The notes: generated from the sequence alone by a model not told the origin. Counted from the stretch's first letter, positions 1 to 9,841 are shown. The stretch is 64,000 nucleotides of DNA from Candidatus Koribacter versatilis Ellin345 (GCF_000014005.1 NC_008009.1:5386501-5450500), one strand, 5' to 3'. A program made the numbers and translations.

Positions 1-919
1 ACGTCGCGTAGATCGTCAGCGCGAGCATCACTGCACAAAAAACACGAATCGCTGCCTTCGTGTCTCGCGAGTTCCAATACGCCAGCAGTACCCACGCAAA
101 GTGCAACGATGGAATCGCATTTCTCGGCCCGCTGATCCCGACCGGCCCTGGAACCAGTCGTGCGATCTCGCCAGCAGGAACGGCCAACATCGGAAAGGTC
201 TTGAACGCATACACCGGCCCCGTCGCTGGAAAGAGCAGGAAACACACGCACGCCAGCGGGCCCACAATCAGAAACGCCCAGAGCGCAGTCCGCGCACGAC
301 GCTCGTCATTCAATAGCGCCGCATACACCAGTGCCGGTGGCACGAGCACCACGTTGTAGACCATCGCCGACACAAAATGAGCCCCTGGATGGTGCGCCGT
401 AAACTGCGCCAGCCGGAACGTCCACTGTCCTCCCAGGCTCGCGTCAAAGGAATACAAAAACAGGTCGTACATCTTCGTCTGCCAGAAGGCACTGCGCTCG
501 ATATAGAGGCCCGTAAATGCCACGCAAACGCCCAACCCTATTGCGGCCACAAAAGCCCGGTGCAACGCGTCTGCTTTCGCTTTGCCCCAAATCGCACGCC
601 ATCCCAGCACCAGCAAACTCGCCAACCCGAACAACGACAACACCGCCATCGCAGATGTCGCGTACCCAAGCAGCCGCAGGTCCACCTGCAGCAGCGCCAA
701 TCCAAGCACGACGACCGCGATAGCATCGCGTACCGAGGGCATGACTCTCAGTTGAAGAATAAGAATGCAGGCAAGCCCCACCGCGAAGTACGGCACGATG
801 AGGAAGTCGTGATAAACGTACGGGTGCAGAGCGCAGCCGAACGCCGCGAAGGCGAGAGCCGCCGTCGCGAGGATCTTCTGCGCTGGGCCCAATTCCCGCG
901 CAAAAAGGCCCGCGCTCAC
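1..919 (-). CDS. PAP2-like / inositolphosphotransferase-type membrane phosphatase (3' end outside window)
   Basis: Open reading frame running off the left edge, so the C-terminus is missing. The visible part is very hydrophobic with many predicted membrane helices. Near its end it carries GPRNAIPSLHFAW, which matches the PSLH signature of the PAP2 superfamily, especially the Aur1/Ipt1-like branch; the His would be a catalytic residue and the family acts on lipid phosphates at the membrane. The start is uncertain. A GTG at 919 has GGAGGG about 10 nt upstream, while an in-frame TTG at 958 directly follows a stop. The family call rests on the short motif and the hydrophobic profile, and substrate cannot be told. 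Confidence 0.6.
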   Translation of the reverse strand, partial: MSAGLFARELGPAQKILATAALAFAAFGCALHPYVYHDFLIVPYFAVGLACILILQLRVMPSVRDAIAVVVLGLALLQVDLRLLGYATSAMAVLSLFGLASLLVLGWRAIWGKAKADALHRAFVAAIGLGVCVAFTGLYIERSAFWQTKMYDLFLYSFDASLGGQWTFRLAQFTAHHPGAHFVSAMVYNVVLVPPALVYAALLNDERRARTALWAFLIVGPLACVCFLLFPATGPVYAFKTFPMLAVPAGEIARLVPGPVGISGPRNAIPSLHFAWVLLAYWNSRDTKAAIRVFCAVMLALTIYAT

Positions 920-1040
920 CGAAGCAGCTCCCTCCAGGAAAATAGCTACGGTCTCCAATCAATGATCGGCGGGAATCCTATAACGGTTGAATGCCGTATG
1001 TGCAGAAGAATTTTACGAAGGTACCCGAAGCAGGCAACAA

Positions 1041-1436
1041 CTACATCCGCCAGGTCAGGCCTTCCGGAAAGAGGTCAAGCGGCCCGGAAACCTTCTTAAC
1101 GTCCGTGACGACGTCGGTATCGGCGCTCGTGATCCAGATCTCGAATTGCGGCCCTTCGGGAAATAACCGATGAACAAGCGCTTCCGTATAACTCGAAATG
1201 CCAGCCTCGAGCTCTTTATTCACCACCAGCACGAGGATCGGATCAGCATTCTCAGGACGATTCGGCTGGTCGTTGGTCTCGCACAAATATGCCTCGGTCA
1301 GCCCCGGCAACTTACCCAGCGATGCGCCAAGCCGCGCCATCTGCTCCACGGGAATGTCTCCGGAAAACGCGCACAGATACAGCGGCGTCTCCTGTTGCTG
1401 GTTGTGCAGACGAATTGGCCGTGACATCAAACTCAA
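1041..1436 (-). CDS. Small protein resembling the SseB C-terminal domain
   Basis: 131-residue soluble protein with no signal peptide or membrane helix. Residues about 35-105 follow the pattern of the SseB C-terminal domain: an amphipathic stretch, then AYL, a proline-rich turn, a hydrophobic strand (ILVLVV) and later LFPEG. SseB is linked to serine sensitivity in enterobacteria, and its biochemical role is not established. The start taken is TTG at 1436 because AGGA lies six bases upstream; an ATG three codons later (1427) has poorer spacing. It lies 45 nt upstream of, and on the same strand as, the 3' end side of ruvB, so it may be cotranscribed behind ruvB. Family call is by eye. Confidence 0.55.
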   Translation of the reverse strand: MSLMSRPIRLHNQQQETPLYLCAFSGDIPVEQMARLGASLGKLPGLTEAYLCETNDQPNRPENADPILVLVVNKELEAGISSYTEALVHRLFPEGPQFEIWITSADTDVVTDVKKVSGPLDLFPEGLTWRM

Positions 1437-1481
1437 ACTGTTTTCCTCGCGGCTAACTTTCCCAAATTTACTTCACGTCGC

Positions 1482-2564
1482 CTAGAAAAGGCTATCCTGC
1501 TTTTTGGGTGGCTTCATTTTGAAGTACTCGTACGCCAAATGGGTTGCCACCCTTCCCCTCGGCGTTCGATCGAGGAACCCCAACTGGATCAGGAACGGTT
1601 CGTAAATCTCCTCGATCGCGTCCGTCTCTTCTGCCAGCGATGCCGCCAGCGTGTTCAGCCCCACCGGCCCACCCTGGTACTTCTCGATGATCGTCAGCAT
1701 CAGTCGGCGGTCCACTTCATCGAACCCATGCTGGTCCACTTCCAGCATTTCCAGCGCCTTCTGCGCGGTTTCGCGGTCAATCTTCCCTGCTCCGCGCACC
1801 TGCGCATAATCGCGGACGCGCCTTAACAACCGGTTCGCAATGCGCGGTGTCCCACGGCATCGCGTCGCAATCTCAGCCGCACCACCCTCATCGATCTCGA
1901 CATTCAATATTTCGGCAGAACGTTTCAGGATGATCTTCAAATCTTCCGTCGTATAAAACTCGAGCCGCAATACGATGCCGAAACGGGAGCGCAGCGGTGC
2001 CGAAAGTAACCCGGCCCGGGTCGTCGCCGCAACCAGCGTGAACGGTGCTACATCAATGGTGTGTGTCCGCGCCGACGGCCCCTGCCCAATAATGATGTCG
2101 AGCTTATAATCCTCCACCGCGGAATACAGCAGCTCTTCCAGCGCCGGCTGCAAGCGATGCACTTCATCAATAAACAGCACCTGCTTATCGCGAACATTGG
2201 TAAGGATCGCCGTCAGGTCGCCCTTGATTTGCAGCGTTGGCCCGGATGTCTGCTGGAATTGCGCCTGCATCTCGTTGGCGATGATGTTCGCCAGCGTCGT
2301 TTTCCCCAGCCCCGGCGGCCCATAGAGCAGCACGTGATCGAGCGCCTCGCCGCGTGAACGAGCGGCTTCGATTGCCACCGCCAGGTTCTCTTTCACCTTC
2401 GGTTGCCCGATAAACTCGCGCAGCCATTGCGGCCGCAGCTTCAGTTCAAAGGAGGAATCGTCTTCGACAGGAATCGCCGAAACCAGACGCTCCCGCTGGT
2501 CGGATTTTTCGCCGTTTGCCACGCTTTTCGGATAGTAGCGGGAATCCCCCACGGAGGCAATCAT
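1482..2564 (-). CDS. ruvB: Holliday junction branch-migration ATPase RuvB
   Basis: 360-residue RuvB, the hexameric AAA+ motor that drives branch migration of Holliday junctions with RuvA. Walker [10 protein letters not shown] lies at residues 82-90, Walker B is LFIDEVHR, sensor 1 is AATTRAG and the arginine-finger region is APLRSRFG; the C-terminal winged helix carries the conserved GGPVGL. The N-terminus is about 20 residues longer than usual before ERLVSA, so the true start may be internal (a GTG around residue 16), although 2564 is the first in-frame ATG. RuvA and RuvC are not adjacent. The divergent neighbour at 2630 leaves only about 65 nt for both promoters. Confidence 0.97.
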   Translation of the reverse strand: MIASVGDSRYYPKSVANGEKSDQRERLVSAIPVEDDSSFELKLRPQWLREFIGQPKVKENLAVAIEAARSRGEALDHVLLYGPPGLGKTTLANIIANEMQAQFQQTSGPTLQIKGDLTAILTNVRDKQVLFIDEVHRLQPALEELLYSAVEDYKLDIIIGQGPSARTHTIDVAPFTLVAATTRAGLLSAPLRSRFGIVLRLEFYTTEDLKIILKRSAEILNVEIDEGGAAEIATRCRGTPRIANRLLRRVRDYAQVRGAGKIDRETAQKALEMLEVDQHGFDEVDRRLMLTIIEKYQGGPVGLNTLAASLAEETDAIEEIYEPFLIQLGFLDRTPRGRVATHLAYEYFKMKPPKKQDSLF

Positions 2565-2629
2565 GCCGCGATGCCGAGAGTAACCCGGCGTTCACCCGAT
2601 GCATCTTCCAACACAACACGAGGGTAACG

Positions 2630-3148
2630 ATGAAATTGACCGAACTGCTGATCGCCGATATCGAACGTGACGCTGAAGCCACCCGCAAAGTCCTCGAACG
2701 CGTCCCCATGGGCCACGAAAAGTACAAGCCTCACGAAAAATCCATGGAACTCGGCCCCCTCGTTTACATGGTCACAACCATGGTCGAGTGGACGGATTTC
2801 ATGATCAATCGTGATGAACTCGACGTTGCGCCGAAGGGCGGCGGAAATTGGCCGAAAGTTGACGTCTCATCGCGCGAGAAGCTCCTCGAAGCCCACAGCG
2901 CTGCCGTCAAGAAAGCCGTCGCCGCGTTGCAGAAGACAAATGAGGAGCACCTGCAAACCCATTGGAAGCTACTCGCGAAGGGCAAAGTGATGTCCGAAGG
3001 TCCGCGTCACGTGATGATTCGCGACACCGTGCTAAACCACCTCGCGCATCATCGCGGGCAACTCACCGTTTACCTGCGCCTGCTCTCCGCTTCCGTCCCA
3101 GCGATCTACGGCCCATCCGCCGACGAAGGCCGCGAGATTTACGAATAG
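2630..3148 (+). CDS. DinB-family putative metal-dependent protein (copy 1)
   Basis: 172-residue four-helix DinB/YfiT-fold protein. Family members usually hold one divalent metal with three histidines and include thiol transferases (bacillithiol or mycothiol dependent) and many proteins of unknown reaction. Candidate ligands are the His in KPHEKSM (residue 35) and the HxxHH cluster in NHLAHHRGQL near the C-terminus. Start chosen at ATG 2630, after GAGGGTAACG; an in-frame extension upstream reads into the ruvB promoter region and is not family-like. It is closely similar along its whole length to the protein at 4200-4718, and the two bracket a WYL regulator. Only 2 nt separate its stop from the convergent regulator's stop. 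Confidence 0.85.
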   Translation: MKLTELLIADIERDAEATRKVLERVPMGHEKYKPHEKSMELGPLVYMVTTMVEWTDFMINRDELDVAPKGGGNWPKVDVSSREKLLEAHSAAVKKAVAALQKTNEEHLQTHWKLLAKGKVMSEGPRHVMIRDTVLNHLAHHRGQLTVYLRLLSASVPAIYGPSADEGREIYE

Positions 3149-3150
3149 GT

Positions 3151-4095
3151 TTAGCTTTCCATCGCCAGGATCGCGGTCGCCGCTCTGCGCACTCGTTCGC
3201 GCAGGGCCGCCGGCTCGATCACTTTCACCGACGCCCCAAGCCCGAGCACCACGAAAGCCGCCTCTTCCTCGTGGTTGAACTCAAGCTCCATCGTCGTCCA
3301 ATCGTCATCGTCTGTGGAACGCACCTCGCGCGCCGCACTCCAAGTGCGCATCCATCGCGCCGTCCGCGCGTCAAGCCGCAGCGTCACCGGATACGTCCTC
3401 CAACTCTCCGCCAACCGCTTCGCCGTCTCGCTCCAATAGCGCGCGAGATTAAAGTCTCGCGGACGCTTGCTCGCCTTCACCAACGGCGTCGCCTGCTCAA
3501 TCCGCGATACCCGAAACGTCCGCAGCCCCGCCGACGTATTTGCCACCAGGTACCACGCGCTCCCCTTCGCCACCACGCCCAGCGGATCCACCGTCCTCTC
3601 GCTGCGCTCTCCATTCGGCTTGCAATACACCATGGTCAACTTGCGATCGCGTGCCACTGCGTCTTGCACCAGCGGCAGCATCGCCAAATTCTCGAGATGC
3701 GGACGCCATCCACCCGTATCCACATACAGCCGCTCGCGAATCGACGCCGCCTGCTCCCGCAACGACGCCGGCAGCGCCGCCATCAGCTTCTCCAGCGCCC
3801 GCTGCGCCGCCGATGCCAACTTCGCGTCTCCCACTACCCGCGGCTGCGCCATCATTAATCCGCGCAGTTCGGCTTCGTCCAGCCCCGGCACCTGCGTGCG
3901 CCAGTTCTCCTCAAGCTGCCACCCACCCTGCGCCCCGCGCACCGCATATACCGGCACTCCCGACGCACTCAACGACTCCATGTCCCGGTGCACCGTGCGC
4001 TCCGACACTTCCAGCCGCTCCGCCAGATCCCGCCCGGTCATTCGCCCGTGCGCCTGCAGCAGCAACAACATCGAGAGCAGCCGGTCAGCCCGCAT
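3151..4095 (-). CDS. HTH and WYL domain transcriptional regulator (YafY/DeoR type)
   Basis: About 314 residues. The N-terminal winged helix starts MRADRLLSMLLLLQ and includes RDLAERLEVSERTVHRDM (recognition helix). The middle carries the WYL domain (GSAWYLVANT, where WYL is literal, then FRVSRIE), and the C-terminus is the WCX-type extension. WYL domains sense ligands, often nucleic-acid fragments or nucleotides, and regulate defence or stress genes. I start at ATG 4095 because the family normally begins MRADRLL; the upstream in-frame ATG at 4152 would put the first codons inside a palindromic operator. It lies between two DinB paralogues, one convergent and one divergent, which points to local control of one or both. 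Confidence 0.88.
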   Translation of the reverse strand: MRADRLLSMLLLLQAHGRMTGRDLAERLEVSERTVHRDMESLSASGVPVYAVRGAQGGWQLEENWRTQVPGLDEAELRGLMMAQPRVVGDAKLASAAQRALEKLMAALPASLREQAASIRERLYVDTGGWRPHLENLAMLPLVQDAVARDRKLTMVYCKPNGERSERTVDPLGVVAKGSAWYLVANTSAGLRTFRVSRIEQATPLVKASKRPRDFNLARYWSETAKRLAESWRTYPVTLRLDARTARWMRTWSAAREVRSTDDDDWTTMELEFNHEEEAAFVVLGLGASVKVIEPAALRERVRRAATAILAMES

Positions 4096-4134
4096 TTGCC
4101 ATTCGTCCCACGAGAAAAAGTATGCGCGGCTAAT

Positions 4135-4153
4135 TATGACATCAGATGTCATA
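4135..4153. promoter_or_regulatory. 19-bp perfect palindrome, candidate WYL-regulator operator
   Basis: TATGACATC-A-GATGTCATA is a perfect inverted repeat of 9-bp arms around one base. It sits 40 nt upstream of the WYL regulator start and 47 nt upstream of the divergent dinB start. A partial extra half-site (AATGTCATC) follows at about 4165. Position and symmetry fit a shared operator; binding is inferred. Confidence 0.6.
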
Positions 4154-4199
4154 TATGGCCGGCTAATGTCATCAGCGTGGTTCGAAAGGATGGCAGAAC

Positions 4200-4718
4200 A
4201 TGAAACTTACGGAACTCTTCATCGCCGACATCGAACGTGAGGCCGAAGCGACCCGCCACGTAATAGAGCGCGTCCCCGAAGGACGCAACGACTGGAAGCC
4301 GCACGAGAAGTCCATGGAACTTGGCCGCCTCGCCGTGCTCGTCGCTACCATGGTCGGCTGGGTGGAATTCATGGTGAACATCGACGAGTTCGACATCGCG
4401 CCCAAAGACGGCCCCGGCTATCAACAGCCGGAGATGGAATCGCGCGCACAACTTCTTCAAATGCATGAAGAAGCATTGCAGCGAGCGATCACCGCACTCC
4501 GCAACACTACCGACGCGCACCTGGAGACGAATTGGAAATTCATGGCCCGCGGCCACGTCATCACCGATCGGCCACGGCACATTGATATTCGCGATTCAGT
4601 GATCAACCACCTGGCGCACCATCGCGGTCAGCTGACGGTTTACCTGCGGCTGACCTCCACGCCGGTCCCCGCCATCTACGGCCCCACCGCCGACGAAGGC
4701 AAAGAAGCCTTCGCGTAA
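4200..4718 (+). CDS. DinB-family putative metal-dependent protein (copy 2)
   Basis: 172 residues, colinear with the product of 2630-3148. The two share MKLTEL-IADIER at the start, KPHEKSMELG around residue 34, and NHLAHHRGQLTVYLRL plus the P-AIYGP-ADEG ending. The same histidines are kept, so both copies should keep the metal site of the DinB fold. ATG 4200 has GAAAGGA 9-10 nt upstream. It is divergent from the WYL regulator gene across the palindrome at 4135-4153, so it is the most likely direct target. The reaction is unknown. The pair looks like a local duplication with the regulator between the copies. Confidence 0.85.
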   Translation: MKLTELFIADIEREAEATRHVIERVPEGRNDWKPHEKSMELGRLAVLVATMVGWVEFMVNIDEFDIAPKDGPGYQQPEMESRAQLLQMHEEALQRAITALRNTTDAHLETNWKFMARGHVITDRPRHIDIRDSVINHLAHHRGQLTVYLRLTSTPVPAIYGPTADEGKEAFA

Positions 4719-4756
4719 ATCTGGAAGGTGAGTGTGGAAGGGAAAAATGTGGGTGC

Positions 4757-4787
4757 CCCACCCTTCCGGCTTTAGCCGGAGGGTGGG
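4757..4787. repeat. Palindromic hairpin, TGCCCCAC-type intergenic repeat
   Basis: Arms CCCACCCT-T-CCGGCT and AGCCGG-AGGGTGGG around a TT loop, with one bulged T. It is preceded by GGGTGCCCCAC, the same flank as the hairpins at 11623 and 12268. It lies between the ends of convergent dinB and hemL, so it could also end transcription, but there is no T-tract on either side. Confidence 0.6.
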
Positions 4788-4814
4788 AGGCGATACTGCC
4801 CGGGCATCACAGCA

Positions 4815-6110
4815 CTAAAGAATCGCGAACGCCTCTCTCGCCGCCGCCACCGTATCGTCAATGTCCTGCTCGGTGTGCGCCGATGACAAGAACGCCGCCT
4901 CGAATTGCGCCGGCGGCAGCCACACCCCTGCATCCAGCATCGCGCCGTGAAACTGTCCGAATTGCTTCGTGTCGCAAGTCGCTGCCGAGTCCCAATCGGT
5001 CACATGCTTGTCGGTAAAGAACCAGGTAAACATCGATCCCACTCGGTTCGCCGTCAGCGCGACACCTGCTTCCCGCGCCGCATCGAGCACACGATTCACA
5101 AGATCTGCGCTCAGTTGATCGAGTCGCGGATAGATCTCCATCGCGTTATCGCGTAGATGGCAGAGCATTGCCAACCCCGCCGCCATCGCCAGTGGATTCC
5201 CCGACAGCGTTCCCGCCTGGTATACCGGCCCCAACGGCGCAATCTTGTCCATGATGTCCTTACGCCCGCCATACGCCGCCACCGGTAACCCACCGCCGAT
5301 GATCTTCCCCAGCGTGACCAGGTCCGGCTTCAGTCCATACAGTTCCTGCGCGCCGCCATACGCCACGCGGAATCCCGTCATCACTTCATCCACGATCAGC
5401 ACCGCACCTTCGCGCTTCGTGATGTCGCTCAACGCCTGCAAATAATCAGCGGCCGGAGGCACACAGCCCATGTTGCCCACAATCGGCTCAACAATCACGC
5501 ATGCAATCTGTCCTTTGAATTTCGTGAATGCCTGCTCGACAGCCGCGACGTTGTTGTAAGGCAGCGCCAGCGTCAGTTGCGCCAATTCATCGGGAACGCC
5601 CGCCGATCCCGGGATCCCCAGCGTCGCCACGCCCGAACCCGCCTTCACCAGCAGCGAATCGCTGTGCCCGTGGTAGCAGCCCTCGAACTTCACAATGTAC
5701 TTGCGCCCGGTAAATCCGCGCGCCAGACGAATCGCCGACATCGTCGCCTCGGTGCCCGAACTCACGAACCGAATCTTCTCGATCGCCGGCATCGCATGCA
5801 CCACGGCTTCCGCGAGATCGGCTTCCGTCGGCGTCGACGCCCCAAAGCTAGTGCCCTTCTCCGCCGCCTTCTCAATCGCATTGATCACCGGCGTGAACGC
5901 ATGCCCCAAAATCAACGGCCCCCACGACAATACGTAATCGATATACCCATTGCCATCGGCGTCAAACACCCGCGCCCCTTCGCCGCGCACCAAAATCGGC
6001 GGTTCGCCTCCCACGGCGCGGAACGCACGCACGGGTGAATTCACCCCACCGGGAATAAGGGCTTCAGCACGTTTCTGGAGTTCGCGGGAACGATCGAGTT
6101 TGCGCGACAT
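4815..6110 (-). CDS. hemL: Glutamate-1-semialdehyde 2,1-aminomutase HemL
   Basis: 431-residue PLP enzyme of the C5 tetrapyrrole pathway; it converts glutamate-1-semialdehyde to 5-aminolevulinate. Class III aminotransferase hallmarks are [28 protein letters not shown] and TLGKIIGGG, with the PLP lysine at residue 269. It begins with the family-typical [23 protein letters not shown]. The start ATG at 6110 has GAAGGACGG upstream; an in-frame ATG 24 codons further up is rejected as family-atypical. It is a single gene with no other haem genes beside it. The next gene (mfd) is divergent, separated by a two-hairpin repeat. Confidence 0.96.
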
Positions 6111-6191
6111 AAGAGTCCGTCCTTCGAAGAATTCCAAGTATCTTACAAGTCCGGAGTGCAGCGATTTTGTGAGGAGTGTCACAGCGCTGCC

Positions 6192-6256
6192 TTGTATCAG
6201 GGCAGCGCTTCAGCGCTGCCGATTCACGCCCGCTAAAAGCAAGGGGCTTTAGCCCC
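6192..6256 (+). repeat. Two-hairpin dispersed element (TTGTATCAG family), copy 1
   Basis: TTGTATCAG (6192-6200) is followed by hairpin B GGCAGCGC-TTCA-GCGCTGCC (6201-6220), a 22-nt linker, and hairpin A GGGGCT-TT-AGCCCC (6243-6256). The same order and spacing recur at 12459, 28987, 36208 and 57730. It lies in the hemL/mfd intergenic region; a partial CAGCGCTGCC precedes it at 6182-6191. Confidence 0.8.
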
Positions 6257-6292
6257 TGCCTCCCCCGCCCGCGCTGTTAAAATAATCAAGCA

Positions 6293-9200
6293 ATGATTCT
6301 CCCCTTCGTTCGCGAACTCTTCGCGGACGTGGAAAAGTCTCCTGAATTTCTGCGTGCAGCCACCCAGGTAAAGAGCGGCACGGGGCGGATACGTGTCTCC
6401 GGACTCACCCCCAGTGCTCGTGCCCTGCATTACGCCCTCTTCTCGAAAGCCACTCTCAAGCCGCTGATCGTCGTCGTCCCCAGCAACCGCGCTGCGGAAG
6501 AACTCCTCCCCATCGTGCAGGCCTATTGCGAGCTCACCGGTACCGCGCACGCCGACGCTGTCGTCATGCTCCCGGCCTACGACGTTCTCCCCTACGAGAA
6601 CCTCTCGCCGCACCCTGAGATCCAGGAAGCCCGCGCCGCCGCGCTCTGGAAGATCGTCTCCGGCACCGCGCGTTTTGTCATCGCGCCATTCGTCGCCACG
6701 GCCATGCACTACCGCCCCGCCGAGTTCTACTTCGACCTCACCAAGGTCATCAACCGCGGCAACTCCATCGACTCCGACGAGCTCCGCGCCCATCTCAATA
6801 CCTCCGGCTACAGCACCGTAGACGTCGTCGAAATGCCCGGCGAGTACGCGCTGCGCGGCGGCATTCTCGATATCTATCCGCCCGAATCCGAGCACCCCGT
6901 CCGCATCGAGCTCTTCGGCGACGAAGTCGAGTCCATTCGCAAGTTCGATACCGAGACCCAGCGCTCCGCCGGCGCCACCGACGAAGTCGTCCTCCTCCCG
7001 CTCTCCGACACGCCCGTCCGGGAAGACATCCTCGGCTCCATTCACGCCAAGCTTTCCGGCCGCCGTCTCGATGCCGACGAAGAAACTCTCGAAGCCATCG
7101 CGCGCGCCGAAGGCGTCACCGTTTTCCCCGGCTGGGAGTACTACGCCGGAGCCACCGCCAACCAGCGCCTCTTCGACCTCCTCCCCAATGCCGCCGTCCT
7201 CCGCGACGACCCAGTCAAGATCGAGAGCGACTTCGAAGCCTGGTGGGAACGCGTACAGCAGAGCCACGAACGCAGCGGCGTCGGCCACCTCGTTCGCCCC
7301 GAAGATCTGCTCGACTCACCCGACACTTGGCAGCAACGCATCGCCTCGCTCCCCGGCGCCGACGTCGAACAACTCGGCATGTACAGCGAGTCCGGCGAGC
7401 AGATCGCGATCCAGTCGCAGTCCACGTCGAAGTTCCACGGTTCCGTCCCCGCGATGGTCGAAGAAGTCAAAGCCCTTCTCACCGATGGCCGCCGCGTTCT
7501 CTTCGCTGCCGCCAACACCGGCGAAGTCGAGCGCCTCGCGGACATCTTCAGCGAATACATGGTGCCCTTCCGCGTCGGTAGCCGCTCCACGCGCCCCGGC
7601 CAGGAAACCTACATCGAGGAACAAGGCTTCTTTGCCGAAGACCTCTCCGCCACCACGGTCGTCAAGGCCTACGTGCCCGAAGGCGTCGCGATGCCCGAAT
7701 CGCGCTTCGTCCTCTTCGGTACGCGCGATCTCTTCGACGAATCCGAAGTTGCCTCGGCACAGCAGCCCAAACGCTCGCGTTCCAAAGTATCCGCGTTCCT
7801 CTCCGACTTCCGCGATCTCACCATCAACGACTACGTCGTCCACGTCGAGCACGGCATCGGCCAATATCAAGGCCTCAAGGAAATTGCCCAGGGCGATGGC
7901 GAGCCCGCCGAATTCATGATCCTCGAGTACGCCGAGGGTGCGCGCCTCTACGTTCCGCTCACGCGTCTCGACCTCATCCAGAAGTACCGCTCGTCGGAAG
8001 GCGTGAAGCCCGCGCTCAATCGTCTCGGCACGCAGCAATGGGCCAAGACGAAAGCGCGAGTAAAGAAGGCCATGAAAGACATGGCCGACGAACTCCTCAA
8101 GCTTTACGCCGCTCGCAAAACTGCCAAGGGCCACGCCTTCAGTGCCACTGGCCAATTCGAGCGCGAGTTCGACGACGCCTTCGAATTCAACGAGACCGAA
8201 GACCAGGAAAACGCCATCCGCGATGTCCGCCAGGACATGGAGTCCGACACGCCGATGGACCGCCTGCTCTGCGGCGACGTAGGCTACGGCAAAACCGAAG
8301 TCTCCATGCGCGCCGCCTTCAAGGCCGTTTCCGACAACAAGCAAGTCGCGGTGCTTGCACCGACGACAGTCCTCGCGTTCCAGCACTTCGAAACCTTCAA
8401 GCGCCGCTTCTCTGCCTTCCCCGTGAAGGTCGAGATGATCTCGCGCTTCCGCACCGCCAAGCAGCAGAAGGAAATCGTCGAGCGCGTCAACAACGGCCAG
8501 GTGGACATCCTCATCGGCACCCACCGCGTGCTCTCGAAAGACATCCACTTCCCCGACCTCGGCCTGGTCGTCATCGACGAAGAACAGCGCTTCGGTGTCC
8601 GCCACAAAGAGCGTCTCAAGCAATTGCGCAAAGAAGTGGACGTGCTCACCATGTCCGCCACGCCGATTCCGCGCACCCTGCACATGTCGCTCCTCGGCCT
8701 GCGCGACATGAGCGTAATCGAAACGCCGCCCAAAGATCGCATGGCGATTCAGACGGTCGTCGCCAAGTGGGACGAGAAGCTCATCAAGAGCGCCATCGAA
8801 CAGGAACTCGATCGCGGAGGCCAGATTTACTTCGTGCACAACCGCGTCGAGAGCATCTACGAAATCTCCGACAAGATTCACGAGTTAGTGCCGAAAGCAA
8901 AGATCCTAGTCGGCCACGGTCAAATGGGCGAAGGTCAGCTCGAAGACATCATGCTCAAGTTCATGCGCCATGATGCCGACATCCTCGTCGCCACCACCAT
9001 CATCGAGAACGGCCTCGACATCCCGCTTTGCAACACCATGATCGTGAACCGCGCCGATCGCCACGGCCTTAGCGAGCTCTACCAACTCCGCGGACGCGTC
9101 GGCCGCTCCAATCGCCGCGCCTACGCGTACTTGCTTGTGCCTCCAGATCGCGAACTCACCGAACTCGCGCGCCGCCGGCTCGCGGCACTGAAAGAATTCA

Positions 9201-9841
9201 GCGACCTTGGCGCAGGATTCAAAATCGCGGCACTCGATCTCGAACTCCGTGGTGCCGGCAACCTTCTCGGCGGCGAACAGAGCGGACAGATTGAAGCTGT
9301 CGGCTTCGAGCTCTACACCACCATGCTCGAGCGCACCGTGCGCGAGATGAAGGGCGAGGTGCAGGAAGAACAGGCCGAGACGCAACTCAACCTCGGCCTC
9401 AACATCCGCATTCCTCCCGAGTACATCAAGGAAGAAAACCAGCGCCTCCGCATGTACAAGCGCGTCGCCGGCGTGGAAGGCGAACCGCAGCTCAACGATG
9501 TTGCCGCCGAACTTCAGGACCGATACGGCGCGCCACCCGCTCCCGTGCGCAACTTGATCCAGTACGCGCGCCTGCGTTTGCTCGCCGAGCGCATTGGTAT
9601 CGCCGGCATCGATCGCCAGCGCGACCAGATCAATATGCGCTTCACCGAGAAGGCGCAGATCGATCCCGAGAAGCTGGCGAAGTTTGTCGGACGCACCAAG
9701 GGTGCGAAGTTCACGCCCCAGGGAATCTTGAAATTCGCATTGAAGGCCATCACGGCCGACGAAGTCCTAAATGGTCTGCTCGCGTTATTGCAGCAGCTTT
9801 CGGATGCCGCGGTAGCTAAAATACAAACGCCTTCGTCGTAA
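6293..9841 (+). CDS. mfd: Transcription-repair coupling factor Mfd
   Basis: 1182-residue Mfd, a DNA translocase that removes RNA polymerase stalled at lesions and recruits UvrA. Domains in order: UvrB-like N-terminal module, CarD-like RNA polymerase interaction domain from about residue 509 (INDYVVHVEHGIGQYQG), SF2 helicase with Walker A GDVGYGKT (661-668) and DEEQ box (762-765), helicase C domain with RGRVGRSNR, and the C-terminal TRCF domain with LNLGLNIRIPPEYI. Length is close to the usual 1150. The ATG at 6293 has no strong Shine-Dalgarno. galU follows 52 nt downstream on the same strand. Confidence 0.98.
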   Translation: MILPFVRELFADVEKSPEFLRAATQVKSGTGRIRVSGLTPSARALHYALFSKATLKPLIVVVPSNRAAEELLPIVQAYCELTGTAHADAVVMLPAYDVLPYENLSPHPEIQEARAAALWKIVSGTARFVIAPFVATAMHYRPAEFYFDLTKVINRGNSIDSDELRAHLNTSGYSTVDVVEMPGEYALRGGILDIYPPESEHPVRIELFGDEVESIRKFDTETQRSAGATDEVVLLPLSDTPVREDILGSIHAKLSGRRLDADEETLEAIARAEGVTVFPGWEYYAGATANQRLFDLLPNAAVLRDDPVKIESDFEAWWERVQQSHERSGVGHLVRPEDLLDSPDTWQQRIASLPGADVEQLGMYSESGEQIAIQSQSTSKFHGSVPAMVEEVKALLTDGRRVLFAAANTGEVERLADIFSEYMVPFRVGSRSTRPGQETYIEEQGFFAEDLSATTVVKAYVPEGVAMPESRFVLFGTRDLFDESEVASAQQPKRSRSKVSAFLSDFRDLTINDYVVHVEHGIGQYQGLKEIAQGDGEPAEFMILEYAEGARLYVPLTRLDLIQKYRSSEGVKPALNRLGTQQWAKTKARVKKAMKDMADELLKLYAARKTAKGHAFSATGQFEREFDDAFEFNETEDQENAIRDVRQDMESDTPMDRLLCGDVGYGKTEVSMRAAFKAVSDNKQVAVLAPTTVLAFQHFETFKRRFSAFPVKVEMISRFRTAKQQKEIVERVNNGQVDILIGTHRVLSKDIHFPDLGLVVIDEEQRFGVRHKERLKQLRKEVDVLTMSATPIPRTLHMSLLGLRDMSVIETPPKDRMAIQTVVAKWDEKLIKSAIEQELDRGGQIYFVHNRVESIYEISDKIHELVPKAKILVGHGQMGEGQLEDIMLKFMRHDADILVATTIIENGLDIPLCNTMIVNRADRHGLSELYQLRGRVGRSNRRAYAYLLVPPDRELTELARRRLAALKEFSDLGAGFKIAALDLELRGAGNLLGGEQSGQIEAVGFELYTTMLERTVREMKGEVQEEQAETQLNLGLNIRIPPEYIKEENQRLRMYKRVAGVEGEPQLNDVAAELQDRYGAPPAPVRNLIQYARLRLLAERIGIAGIDRQRDQINMRFTEKAQIDPEKLAKFVGRTKGAKFTPQGILKFALKAITADEVLNGLLALLQQLSDAAVAKIQTPSS

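Noticed and set aside
377-1099. Plus-strand frame of 240 codons
   Set aside because: Arginine/proline-rich shadow opposite the membrane protein, whose PSLH motif and hydrophobic helices are convincing.
6233-8881. Very long antisense frames opposite mfd (351 and 521 codons)
   Set aside because: They are reverse shadows caused by GC-rich third positions; mfd is complete and conserved.
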